From NCBI RefSeq assembly GCF_022201045.2, contig NC_068559.1, forward strand, positions 372,001 to 436,000: a stretch of DNA of 64,000 bases. Reading direction: 5' to 3'. The stretch's first letter is position 1. Each line of letters starts with the position of its first letter. The position numbers and the translations under genes were made by a program. Shown here one piece after another: positions 48,403-60,860 of this stretch. The stretch comes from Citrus sinensis. Taxonomy: Eukaryota; Streptophyta; Magnoliopsida; Sapindales; Rutaceae. The notes beneath the pieces are model-generated. The model saw nothing but the letters and a program-made list of their open reading frames with translations, was not told the origin of the DNA and did no database searches.

Positions 48403-50668
48403 TCCTTGCAATATCGTTAGCTTTTACCAAGGTCAGCTGAACATTACTTCTTATTGCTTTGGTTTCCTTGTTTTGAATATCAATGCTGGTGGTTTGTGGC
48501 TATGGTGGCTGTGTATGCGTTAATTTTATCGCTTGCTGTTGATGTCCTCTCTTTCTGATTTTCTTGCTCTTTCTCTTTCTTGAGGGGATGGGGGTGTAGG
48601 GGCTTGTTTGGAATTTAGAATTTTCTTATTATTATTATTATTTATTTTTTTAATGTTTAACTAGAATCAATCTGTAATTATGAGATCATCTTTGTAAAGG
48701 GTTGAGCTGCTTTAGGTCCTCAAAAACATGTATTGTGTTGGGATAGAAATTTGGAGAGAAAAAAAATCATCTACTCCTGAATTTGTTCTATTGTTGGAGA
48801 AACTTCAGTGTGTCATAGTTGGCACTTCTGTTCATCTAAATCATACACTAGAGTGTTAATTTGTCCATTAAAATTGGAATTTATTACCTGTTTTCAAATC
48901 AATTAGTGGATAAGTCATGATTGGTTTCTCGATCCTTAAGACTTGGTTCACTGGGAATCTCAATTGGTTCTCTAATCCGTGGAACATCTGACAGGCATGT
49001 TAGTTGCAAAGAAGCAGCCACGCGTAAAGTGCTGTTTGTAGAACATGTTTGATGCGTGTATTCCGTTTTACTGTTGGCGGAAAAAACAGACAAAAAAGCA
49101 ATTCATTCGCTTTTACCATATAAAACAAAATGCGTACTTGATAGGTTTTGATTCACATCCAGAATATTTGCTTATATGGTACTTATTAGTTGCAATTGTA
49201 ACTATTCCGGCCCCTCTTTTACCAGTATTATATACTACCATCCACCTGTAACTGTGTTTTTCCTTTCCTGTGTTGCAGACTTATTTCTCATTTCCTTGGG
49301 GAAAAAAAAAGCCCAAATAAAGAACTGAACAATGACTTCAAGGGATGCAATGCAAGAATAGGCTCTTCACTGGAGGAAAAGCTCTCCTGATCCTGGGACA
49401 AGCTTATTAGGAAAAAGCTGGAAATTTCTTGATTTAATTTTTTCTGCCTTATTTTTGCCTCTCTGGTGATAGTTATTTTGAACTACCTATGTATATAAAT
49501 ATACATTTGACATAGTGCTCGGAACTTATGCCTTTTAGCGTATACAATTGGCCGTATTCCATCACAGTTTGCGGTTTTCGGCTTTTCCTTGATGTTGAAG
49601 ATAATGTGATAGCTGTTGGTTGCAATGGTTATTGTATTTAGAGCAATAGATCATAGTGCCCTGTTTATTGTATTGTGTTTGCCATTTCGGGTAAATGGCT
49701 TTCATCTGAAGCTGGGGTCTTCATGCAGAGTTAAATTTGATGCTTGGAAGGCATTACCACATTCTGTCTGTTAGCTGCTACTCTATTAAATTTTAGGCTT
49801 CCAAGAGGCTGCCGATTACATAAATAAATAAATGACTAATTTGATGTTTTCATGGGTACCCCTGAGATCTGATTGAATATAAGTGATACCCTCTGAGGTT
49901 TCAAAGCTAGCCTTCAATGCCCTTACCGTTACTGGATTCTGTTAATTTTGATGTCCTACAACAGCATAATTTTTGCATAGACGTATTTACCCTATTTAAA
50001 CGATCTTTCTTTCTATTCCTTTTCTCTTCATTTTTCTTCTATTTTTAATTTACTTCGAATATATTGAAATAAACTTTTGGAAATTTATAAACATTTCCAT
50101 TTAATGGTGGATTTTTTTTTATACACATGTTTCAAGTACTTTTCTCTACAAAAAAAAAAATGCTTTAAAGCTCTAATTCCAGTGGAATTGATCATCTTTA
50201 ATTATTTCATTTTTTATCTTATGTATTTCTCCTATTTGTTGTTAATGAAATTAAGAGGAATTTTCAAAGAATAAAGGAAACTTTCAACCTTTTCAGATAA
50301 TTAAATATTTGAATCTAAACAATACATTATTTTATTTTTTGTTTGAATCTCTGAAAATAAGTATTAAATTATTTAATTTTTAATTTTAAAACTTAAATAC
50401 ATGTACTTTTATATTTGTATCATTATTAAATTAAAATATTAAATAAATAATATATGTATATATATATCTTAAAAAATATAAGTATTATAATATTTTATCA
50501 TAAATAAACAAAAAACCACATTCAAGAGAATATATAATAATTTTAGAATTATAATATATAAAATACTATAAGTCTCAAAATTTATCACAAATTCTCGATA
50601 ATAGTACAAATCTCAGGGTACCGATGAAAATAATGGACGCAAACTATTTTATTTTTTCAAGTAAATAA
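48403..50668. other. 3' flank of PP1 and spacer
   Basis: Contains the PP1 3' untranslated region to about 49550, perhaps with an intron. Further right, ends tttcat-ggtaccctgagat at 49847-49876 and, inverted, 50607-50632 may bound a decayed MITE. No gene is seen. Confidence 0.4.
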
Positions 50669-50678
50669 TTAAATAATA

Positions 50679-51292
50679 GGGTAATTTTTAAAAACCTCCC
50701 CTGAGGTTTGGGTTTGTTGAAAGTAGATGGCGAGAATTGATTTATTTATAAAAAACCCCCTACCGTCAGTTAAGTTTAACATTGACCGTTAGTTGACCAT
50801 ACAAAGACAATATTACCCTTAACAATAGTTTATAAACGAAAATAACTATAAAAAAAACCAAAATTATTAGCTATTTTACACTTTTTAAATTATTGATATT
50901 TTCTTAAAGTTCTTATAAAAAATTAAAATTAAAAAATTAAAAAATCCTCTTTAAATTATTGATATTTCCTTAAAATTCCTACAAGAAAGATAAAATTAAA
51001 AATTTAAAAATGAAATAGTCATAATCTTTACCTATGATATTGTAAATTTTTAAAATTGACAAGAATAAAATTGTCAAAAAATAGGGTTTGTGCTTTTTGC
51101 ACCAATAATTTTAGTTTTTTTTTAGTTATTTTCGTTTACAAACTATTGTTGAGGGTAATATTGTCTTTGCACGGTCAACTAACGGTCAATGTTAAACTTA
51201 ATTGATGGTAGGGGGTTTTTTATAAATAAATCAATTCTCGCCATCTACTTGCAACAAGCCCAAACCTCAGGAGAGGTTTTTAAAAATTACTC
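50679..51292. mobile_element. Small MULE-type MITE (614 bp), same ends as the 19-kb element
   Basis: Left end GGGTAATTTTTAAAAACCTC, right end its complement with one or two changes (ttttaaaaattactc). The flanks are TTAAATAATA at 50669-50678 and 51293-51302, a perfect 10-bp target duplication. Terminal repeats continue for over 150 bp, through agtagatggcgagaattg and aaaaaaccccctaccgtcag to a block reading ttgaccgttagttgacc. It has no coding capacity. The first 50 bases match the ends of 19262-21234, so both belong to one family. Confidence 0.87.
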
Positions 51293-51302
51293 TTAAATAA
51301 TA

Positions 51303-51585
51303 TTTGAGATTAAAATTAACCAACGGAAACTAATAATAATAAATTGAAAAACTTATAAAGTATGAGGGCTGCTGACTGACGTTAATAGCTAGAGAAGATA
51401 TAAAGGCGCCCGCGTTCATTACCTCTCTACTCATTTAAATTTTTTGCCTCTTTCTTTCTCTCTCTTTCGGTTAGGGTTCCCTTTTTTTAACATTAAAAAC
51501 TAAATTTCAAATCCACTTTCTTTTTCGAAGTACTTTCTATTTTCCGGGAAAGTTTCGAATTACGTTCGAAATTCCCTGTGGAAAG
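51303..51585 (+). promoter_or_regulatory. NEDD1 promoter and 5' leader
   Basis: A TATA-like stretch (agatataaaggcg, about 51394-51408) is followed 30-50 bp later by a CT-rich leader (cctctttctttctctctctt) up to the ATG at 51586. The MULE at 50679-51292 ends less than 110 bp upstream of the TATA-like motif, so it may overlap the proximal promoter. Confidence 0.5.
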
Positions 51586-54500
51586 ATGACGAACTTGAAG
51601 GATCTGTCAACGGCGTTGCTGGCGGCGAGCTGTGGCGACACTGTCAAGCTCTTCGATGTGTCCGTTGAGCACGGCGATCCTTGCATTTTAAACTACACGC
51701 CATCTCCCGGTTGCCTGGTTAACTCGGTCAAGTGGAATCACACCAGTGAGTCAACTTACTCATTCCCTCAATGGAAAAAATGGGACTTCTTTAGTTGATG
51801 ATAAATTAGATGAATTTAAAAGGAGTGAAGGAAATGTGTTATTTTGTTGACTGGAGCTCTAGATCAGGTTTTGTTGTTTGATTGTTGATATTTAGCTTTT
51901 GTATCTAACTGAAAAAATTGGATTCGGTTTAGCAAATGATCATTAGACTTAGTTGAGAGGGTATTGAATCAACTTCTCCTTTAGATTATTTGATTAATGG
52001 ACCGTTCTATTTGGGATATGATTCCTGCAGATTTAGTTGTTGCAAGTGCTGGAGAAGATAAGAAGATATCATTGTGGAGGAAGAATGGGGTGAGCATGGG
52101 AACAATTCCGGTAGCTGGTACAGATAGCGGAGACAATATTGAGGTAATCCTCTTCTAGCTCTGATCTACCATCAATCGAAGTATTAAATTTGAAGCATGT
52201 GGGTTTGTCTATGTGTACTTCTAGTACCAGTCATTCTATCTTCTAGAGATTCAATGACAGAACGGTGCATGACTTCTTCCCCAATTGCACGCCAGCAATG
52301 GCTCATCCTAAGCCATGTTTTTAGGAGTTGTCTTCTATGTGGCAAAGGTTTTGAACTTTTATTGTTTTTTCCCCCCAATTTGTCATTCATTCTGCCAGCT
52401 TCAGTTGCTTGTGGTAAACTAAAGATCCGCATTTTCCAGTAAATAGGCTTTACAGGTCTAATGTATCAACTTATTGTTGGGAATTTTTCTCATTTTTTCA
52501 GGAATCAATATTGGCTATTAGTTTTAGCAACAAGGGATCCAGATATATATGTTCTGGGGGAAGCAGTCAAGTTGTAAGAATATGGGACCTTCAGAGGAAA
52601 CGCTGCATCAAATGGTTGAGGGGTCATACCAATACTATAACAGGTGCAATGTACAATTGCAAAGATGAGCACTTGGCTTCTATCAGTTTAAGCGGGGACC
52701 TTATTCTCCACAACCTTGCATCGGGAGCAAAGGCTGCTGAACTCAAGGATCCTAATGAACAGGTTGTTTAGGTTCTTGTAGCTGGGTTGTATTCTAGTGT
52801 TTATGACCGAGAGTCTCTGCTACCCAAGCTAATTGTTTGTCTGATGGATTTAAGGCCAGGTACTGAGGGTGCTTGATTATTCACGGAATAGTCGACACCT
52901 TTTGGTGACAGCAGGTGATGATGGGACTTTACATTTGTGGGATACTACTGGGCGTAGCCCAAAGGTATTCAGTATTTCCATTATTGGGTTCGGAAACATG
53001 TACATACTACGGGACGTCTGATTTGGTTTAATGAATTGCATGTATAAGAAGAGTTTCATTTAACTTACTGAATGTCGTGCTTACCTTGGTCCTTTCAAAG
53101 CTAGATTTCAAATACTTTGTCGGAAAAATCCTGTTGATTTTGTGCTTGTGTCGTCATAGTTATTGTTCAGTAATTGTAATTTTGAATGAGGTGTGGTAGC
53201 ACAGAATTTTACAAAGTACATCGAGAAGTCAAGACGATTTCCTTTAATTTAGCAAATCTTTTTGTTCCAAATAATATTTAGATGTTGAATTAGGCTGCTC
53301 CGTACCTTGAAATATTTCAGATATGGTCATCATCTTTTCTGATAGGGGATCTGCTGCTTATCATAGAAACATCCGACTTACACTATGGTCAAGCCATTCA
53401 TGCATCTTTCTAATATCCTCTTTTTCTTCCACTATCAGATTTTTGGCATTGGCCGGTAATAGGGGGGTTGGTTAAAAATGAGGAGAAAACTTTTTGACAT
53501 GCGCTCTTCTGTTTTGGGTTCATTAGTATTATCATGTCCAATATTAATTCCTTGTAGCACTGTAGATGCCCTTGTTTTAGGTTTGAAACAATTTTTCGGG
53601 ATCATAACAATCACTTTTCTGCTTACAGGTTTCTTGGTTGAAACAGCATTCTGCACCAACTGCTGGGATTAGCTTCTCATCCGATGATAAGGTATAGTCT
53701 TTATCTTATTAACTCGGCACTTTTTTGCAATAAACTGACAGAGATGTAAGAAGGTGAATATATCATGCTCTGAAACAGTCCCATATGGGGTCATCCAGTG
53801 AAAGTAATTAAACGTTATTTTGCCTAATGTTCTCCTTGTGACAGATAATTGCTAGTGTTGGACTGGATAAGAAGCTATACACTTATGACCCAGGGTCTAG
53901 AAGACCCTCATCTTGCATCACATATGAGGCACCTTTCTCTTCGTTAGCATTTATAGATGATGATTGGATATTGACAGCAGGAACAAGTAATGGCCGTGTG
54001 GTGTTTTATGATATTCGTGGCAAACCACAGCCGTTAACTGTTCTTCGTGCTTGTAGTAGTTCAGAGGTGACTTCTTTACTTGTGTATATATTTTAATAAA
54101 GAATCCCAGAATTTGCAAATGTCTCTTTAATGTTGTTTTTCTTGTAGCAATTGCTTGTGACATCAACATGTTGTAATCAGTTTTGGCTTGTTTTTATATT
54201 ATTTTTTGAGTGTATTAAACTATGTGTTGACGTATTCATTATTAACATGCTAAGGTTTGATTTTACCATATAAGAGGCCTTTCTCTTGTTGACCTAAGGT
54301 TCAGGTTGATGTTGTTTGCCTTATTGTTTATCTGTGGAGTTCAGAGTATTAGATCATGTTTTGGCAATCTCTATAAATACTAAGTATTTGAAGTGTTTAT
54401 CAGGCTGTGTCAAGTTTGTGCTGGCAAAGAGCAAAGCCAGTTTTTATTGATGAGACTACTTGCAAAGCTGAGACTGCTCTTCTAGGAGGTGCTGTCGGGG

Positions 54501-56739
54501 ACTCTATTCTTATGCCTGACCCACTTCCCTCAGTGACATCATCAAGCGTTTCTCTGTCCACTGCTGTATCCGGTTCTCGTCCTAGTAGCCGTTCAGGTCC
54601 TTCTGCAGAAGCATCTTCTCTTACTGTGGGTGGTACTGGTTCTGTGTCTAGGACACAAAGTCTGCCTTCAGGAGAGGAAACACCACAACGTAGCTATCTC
54701 CGTCCAGGCGGACCATTGGCAAGATTACATGCCCCTCGATCAAGTTATAATTTTAAGGATGATATGGAAGTGTTTTCCCCTCTTGTTGATGTTCAGCCAA
54801 TTACACCATCACTTGATAAACTGTGGGATGGTCATGAAGGAGCGAAGAAAGATCATCTACCCATTGACAAGAAGCCTTCATCCATGTTGTTTCCTTCATC
54901 CAGCAGGAGATTCCCTTATGCAGAGGATGGTTCAAATGAGCACTCAGTATTTGATTGGAAATCCAGTTCAACATCTAAACAGGTTTGTCCTCATTTCAGT
55001 TTTGTTTCCAGATGCTTCCTGCAATGTGTGAATATTTATTTCTTTCTTCTGGGTGTAAGATATTAATTTCAACCTTTAGCACAGTTTTATTTTGGTGTAG
55101 CTACTTTGGCGAGTGCTCTAAATATACACTGTTGGAAGACGACAACAGCTGTTTTCTACATCGTACTGGACGTTTGGCATAGTGTCAAAATATTCTCAAA
55201 GTCATAATTCAACTGCCTTTGGGTCTTAGAATTCATGAGATTTTTTGCCGTCCAAGTTAGCTTCTGTTTTCTCATGGTTTCTTTCTTTTTAATCTTAATC
55301 GCATGTTAGGGGAGATATGAATGTGAATTGGCTACAATCTTGTATGTATGGTCAGTTATTTTAGATATTTTATGCATAGGTTTGGTAAATTGGATTGTTC
55401 TCCAGAACTTGATGTGTTTTCAATTTCTTCGTGGCATTGCATTTATGTTTGTCTTTTTGCAGGATGATGCCAGATCTTTTGCGCTATTGGGATCAACACC
55501 TTCTCCATCTTCCAAGAGCGAAGACTCTTCCATCACTCCTCCAGAAGCCTGGGGTGGTGAGAAATTATCTGACAAATTTGCCCTCCTCCGTCAGCCACTC
55601 AATATGCCATCTCGTTATGGGATGTCAACTTCTAGTGGTCTCACATCAAGTTCAATGTATTCTGGACTGCAAGATGTGTCACTGAGTCAGACAAGTATTA
55701 GCTCATTGACAGATTCTAACCTGAGCCATGAAAACCTGCGTACCAAAGATGTCACTTCATATCAGGAGACTTCGTCTTTGGGATTTCCAGAACACCTCTC
55801 ATCTAGTTTCCCATCTCTGTCTCTTGGTACAAAAGGCATCCTGGGATCAGGTAACCTTGACTCATCGAGAACGTCATCTTTAACATTGACTCACCGAGAA
55901 CCCCGAAGGACGTATGCTGAGAGAATTAGCACTACTTCTGGGACATCCCTTTCAGTCGGTTCACCTAAAACAAAGAAAACAGGAGCAGAAACCAAGGAAG
56001 AACTTTTAAGTAACTTCTTATCTAGGTCTGACACATCAGCTGTAGTAGAACCTGGAATTCCTCCAGCTATAAATGTAAGAATCCCGATTCATTCAGTAAT
56101 TGTTTGCGGTCACATTTGAACATCTCCTTTGCTTTTGTAGAAAAGTTCCAGCATGATTAAATCCTATTTCAATGCCTTGTCACCACCCAAGCCTTCAGTA
56201 ATACTAGCTAAATATGGATTTGATTAGTTTAGGACAGTCTGTGCTGTGTTGATTGAAACCGCTAAGTGGTAATTGCATAGTGAATCCTTGACGTTGAACT
56301 TTGAGAGATGTAATGACACTAACTTTCTTCCACTTTAAATCAGATTATAATGGATGTTGATTTATTCACAGGGTGGAATGTCTCAATCCCTAAAAAGCCC
56401 TCAGCCAGATCCACCACAGGGCAGTAACTTCACACTTCAGCTCTTTCAACGTACACTTGAAGAAACTCTTGATTCGTTTCAGAAATCCATACATGAAGAT
56501 ATGAGGAACCTTCATATTGAAATTTTAAGGCAATTCCATATGCAGGAGGTATGTATGTGTTGTACCCTCGATTTACCGTTAGTTTTCCAAAATTTTTTGT
56601 CTCACATATAATTATCACAATACTGTTACAGACTCAAATGTCCAATGTAATGAGCTCAATTCTTGAAAACCAAGCTGAGCTGATGAAGGAAATTAAGTCT
56701 CTGAGGAAAGAAAACCATCAGCTCCGCCAACTGCTTTGA
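51586..56739 (+). CDS. NEDD1: NEDD1, WD40 protein recruiting gamma-tubulin complexes
   Basis: Ten exons: 51586-51745, 52031-52143, 52502-52762, 52860-52964, 53629-53691, 53845-54066, 54404-54982, 55463-56074, 56372-56548 and 56632-56739. They join in frame to 799 residues. The N-terminal 300 or so residues form a WD40 propeller ([66 protein letters not shown]). The middle is a long Ser/Thr/Pro-rich linker. The last 85 residues ([17 protein letters not shown].., [20 protein letters not shown]) are a predicted helical coiled coil, the gamma-tubulin-binding part in this family. Family knowledge: NEDD1 brings gamma-tubulin ring complexes to microtubules and spindles and is essential in plants. 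Exon 6 has a second copy downstream. Confidence 0.94.
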
Positions 56740-58458
56740 ACACGGGTGAAGATGCATTATTTGTGTGATTATTTGTTGATGGAATTTCGTATCTTCTTGT
56801 CTATTTATTTATTTGTCATAGTTTGTTTTTACTCAGTGCCCACTGCCTGGTGGCCTTTTTTTTTTTAAATAGCTAATTACAATTGATTTTATAAGCAGAT
56901 ATTTCAAAGCCGGGTTGAAAAAAGAAAGAAAAATCAGTTGTGAAGAATGATAAAGATGGAGTGTTCTTAGAGATAGGAGGTATGAACATGTACAGAAGTA
57001 TCTTTATTCTAACAAAATGAAGCTTTTAATTGGGTGATTGATATCCAAATTACCTGTTAGTTTGTTAGGTTATAGGAAATACTTACATTGAAAGTACAGT
57101 TCTCTGGTGCTTTTTTTTGGCTTTTTATTTTGATTTTTGTTTAATTACCTTTTATTTTTGCTTGTGAAAAATGTAGAGGTAGATCGGCTTCACTAAACTC
57201 GTGAAGAACTGAGGGGGGAAAAAAAAAGAAGTATTTAATAAAGCGTCATTGGCATAACATGTTGATTCTATAGTGCTAAACCACGGAGTGGGTATCAAGT
57301 GGAGTCAACTGCAGAGTGTGTATTGAGGCCTATTTGGAGTGCGTTTGAAAGCTATAGGCACTTTATTTTATAAGTATTAAAAAAAAAGATTATTTAGTAA
57401 ATTTTTAGAAAATTTTTATTTTTAATAACGATAAGTTTGGGGCTATGGGACTTGTGTGGTTGATGAAATAAGTTGTAAATAAGTTATTGATTTAAAAAGT
57501 AGCTTAATATATAGTAAATTATGTTGTCATGGTAGTTGTGAGTTTAAAAAATGAAGATTGTGTGTTTAATAAATTTTATTACAAAATAATTGTTAATAAT
57601 CAAAATAGACATAGCTTTAAATTTCTTATATGTGTGTGTGTGTGTGTATTAGGGCTTACAAAAAATAAGTTATAATTATCTTTTTGTTAAAATATTGAGG
57701 TTGTAATATGAATTTTAAAAAGTATAGTGACTTATTTAATAAGTTGTTTATGGAAAATAATCATCACTTACTTTTAAAAGCTACTATTGAAATAGAGAAA
57801 TATATGAAACAATTGTTTTTAACATAATTTATCAAAATTTATTAATGGAGTTTAAATAAGTCACCACATTTTTTTTTAAATTCTTATTATAATTTAATAT
57901 GTTAGCAAAAGGATAATTGTATTTTATTTTTCCACAAAGTCTAATGTAAAATAAAAGATAATTTAAATTTGTGTCTTTTTTGTCATTGTATAATAAAATA
58001 ATATTTGTGTTATAAAATTTATCAAAGGTCTATACCTTGCTTTTTAAACTCACAGCAATTTTAATAATACAATTTATCAAACACTGAATTTATTTTATCT
58101 ATATAAGAAAAATAATTTATTTTATCTATATCATAAAAATAATTTATTTTATCAGTCATTATAATCTCAAGTGAAAGGATATGCTATGTAAGAAATTATA
58201 TCACAATCGCAGGGAGCTATATAATAATTACACAAACATAATTTCCCTGGAAAGTAACCAAACACGAGAAAACGTAAGTACTGCTAAATAACGAGTTCTA
58301 ATTTGAGTTAGAAAAGTAATTGACGTGTTATTCATTTATGACTGATAATGGAATAATAATTTTTTAAAAAAAATGATATTTGAAAGATAGGTGGATCCGA
58401 TTTTTAATAAGTAAATAAAGGGATTGAGACAAAATATTGAAACTGATACATTATATTA
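56740..58458. other. NEDD1 3' flank; first copy of a duplicated block
   Basis: 3' untranslated region, then AT-rich DNA. About 57225-58458 recurs at 59083-60532 with small differences (for example taataacgataagtttgggg, attgttaataatcaaaatag and caatcgcagggagc-type blocks in both). A (TG)n microsatellite near 57632-57648 is (TA)n in the second copy. No gene. Confidence 0.7.
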
Positions 58459-59065
58459 TAAGAAGGTGAATATATCATGCTTTGAAACAGTCCCGTATGG
58501 GGTCATCCAGTGAAAGTAATTAAACGTTATTTTGCCTAATGTTCTCCTTGTGACAGATAATTGCTAGTGTTGGACTGGATAAGAAGCTATACACTTATGA
58601 CCCAGGGTCTAGAAGACCCTCATCTTGCATCACATATGAGGCACCTTTCTCTTCGTTAGCATTTATAGATGATGATTGGATATTGACAGCAGGAACAAGT
58701 AATGGCCGTGTGGTGTTCTATGATATTCGCGGCAAACCACAGCCGTTAACTGTTCTTCGTGCTTGTAATAGTTCAGAGGTGACTTCTTTACTTGTGTATA
58801 TATTTTAATATAGAATCCCAGAATTTGCAAATGTCTCTTTAATGTTGTTTTTCTTGCAGCAATTGCTTGTGACAGCAACATGTTGTAATCAGTTTTGGCT
58901 TGTGTGTATATTAATTTTTGTGTGTATTAAACTATGTGTTGACGTATTCATTATTAACATGCTAAGGTTTCATTTTACCGTATAAGAGGCCTTTCTCTTG
59001 TTGACCTAAAGTTCAGGTTGAAGTTGTTTGCCTTATTGTTTATTTGTGGAGTTTGGAGTATTAAC
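58459..59065 (+). pseudogene. Duplicated NEDD1 fragment (intron 5, exon 6, intron 6)
   Basis: Almost identical to 53747-54350 at a constant offset of 4712 bases. The exon 6 copy lies at 58557-58778 with both splice sites kept (gtgacag before, gtgact after) and an open frame. Visible changes are two silent (ttt to ttc, cgt to cgc) and one Ser-to-Asn near the end. No other NEDD1 exon is present, so it cannot make a protein by itself. It could only matter if read-through from NEDD1 spliced into it. Confidence 0.92.
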
Positions 59066-59082
59066 ATCATATTTTTGCAAGA

Positions 59083-60532
59083 AGTGTTTAATAAAGTGTC
59101 ATTGGCATAACATGTTGAAATTGTTTATTTTTAATTTTTTTTTACAGCAAGTAACTTTAGACAAGTAGTTTAATAACGATAAGTTTGGGGGTTATGGACT
59201 TTTATAATTGTTGATGAAATATATTGTAAATAAGTTATTGATTTAAAAAAGTAACTTAATGTTTAGTAAGCTGTGTTGTCATATTAGTTGTGAGTTAAAA
59301 AAATGGAGAATGTGTGTTTAATAAATTTTATTACAAAATAATTGTTAATAATCAAAATAGACATAGCTTTAAATATATATATATATTAGGGCTTACAAAA
59401 AATAAGATATAATTATCTTTTTGTTAAAATATTAAGGTTGTAATATGGATTTAAAAAAAGTTTAGTGACTTATTTGACAAGTTGTTTATGGAAAGTAATC
59501 ATCACTTACTTTTAAAAGATACTATTGAAATTGAGAAATTTATGAAACAATAGTTTTTAACATAATTTATCAAATATCTTTTTGTCAAAATTTATTAATG
59601 GAGTTTAAATAAGTCACCACATTTTTAAAAAATTCTTATTATAATTTTAATATTTTAACAAAAGGATAATTGTATTTTATTTTTCCACAAAGTCTAATAT
59701 AAAATAAAAGATAATTTAAATTTGTGTCTTTTTTGTCATTATATAATAAAATAATATTTGTGTTATAAAATTTATCAAAAGTCTATACTCTATTTTTTAA
59801 ACTCACAATAATTTTAATAATACAATTTTATCAAACACTAAATTATTTTTTTAATTAATAGTATATTTTATTTATACCATAAAAATAATCTATTTTATCA
59901 ATCACTATATTACTATAATCTCAAGCTAACTTTAAATGAAAAGATATGCTATGTAAGAAATTATATCACAATCGGAGGGAGCTATACAATAATTACATAA
60001 ACATAATTTCCCTGGAAAGTAACCAAACACGAGAAACGAAAGTACTGCTAAATAACAAAATTTGAGTTAAAATCTTAATTGACGTGTTATTCATTTTATG
60101 ACTGATAGTGGAATCATAATTAAAAAAAAAATGATAATTGAAAGATAGATGGATCCGATTTTAATAAGTAAATAATGATGTGTTTACTAGGGTTTAGGAG
60201 ATATGAATGAATGAATGAGAATGAAAAATATATTTATTTAGTAAAATATAATTTTAGAGTGAGAACAAAATATGTGGATCCCACGTAATTTAAGAATAAA
60301 GAATGAGAATCACATTCTCATGTGAGGGGGTTGAGAATGAGAATAAATGAATGAACATGAAACTCATATTTATTTTTGTATTCCTCTAATTTTTTATATT
60401 TATCAAATTATTCTCGTTCAAATCATAAATAATTTTATTATTTTAAATGACGTTATTATTATTATTATTATGATCAAAATTTATTAAGAAGTAAATAAAG
60501 GGAATGAGACAAAATATTGAAACTGATACATT
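59083..60532. repeat. Second copy of the NEDD1 3' flank block
   Basis: Matches 57225-58458 throughout, starting aataaagtgtcattggcata and ending gagacaaaatattgaaactg. It is interrupted by an insertion at 60175-60488 that the first copy lacks. Divergence is moderate, with several small indels. Confidence 0.85.
60175..60488. mobile_element. 314-bp insertion with 9-bp duplication, empty site known
   Basis: Flanked by AAGTAAATA at 60166-60174 and 60489-60497. The first copy of the block has a single AAGTAAATA at 58409-58417 with uninterrupted flanks, so this is an insertion, not a deletion in the sister. The insert begins atgatgtgtttactaggg, is rich in gaatgagaatga repeats and ends near a (TTA)n run. 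No terminal inverted repeat or coding sequence is clear; family unknown. A 9-bp duplication would fit a MULE or hAT-like MITE. Confidence 0.7.
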
Positions 60533-60860
60533 AAAATGGCTTGCATAAAAAAAATCAACGTCACGGTGACCCCGTCGTTTAGCGTTCGCAAACACAATGA
60601 CGTTCGACTTCAACCCTCCACCCAACCCCAATCCCAATCCCGTCTTCATATTTTCCCCAAACCAACAACCACTTCCACTTGCTATCTCTCTCTCGCCGCC
60701 TCGAACACCACCAAAACGGTCTCCTCCTCTGTCGTTTCACACGCACACACGTGTCCACCAATACGTGTTCACATTCTATACTATACCATTCTTTTTTCAT
60801 CACTTAAAAGTTAGTTATTTCTGTTGAATTCAGGTTTTTGAATTGAGATTCAAATCGAAA
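60533..60860 (+). promoter_or_regulatory. 5' region of FPGS with a 92-codon upstream frame
   Basis: A frame from the ATG at 60536 to 60814 (TAG) precedes the FPGS start at 60861 and is out of frame with it. The protein is Ser/Thr/Pro-rich with no motif. If transcription starts above 60536, it would act as an upstream ORF; otherwise it is just leader. The sequence is C-rich, unlike the AT-rich block before it, which marks the gene's promoter-leader region. Confidence 0.4.

Noticed and set aside
49847-50632. Possible MITE with ggtaccctgagat-type inverted ends
   Set aside because: Inverted similarity is only about 25 bases and no target duplication fits; left as a note in the spacer entry.
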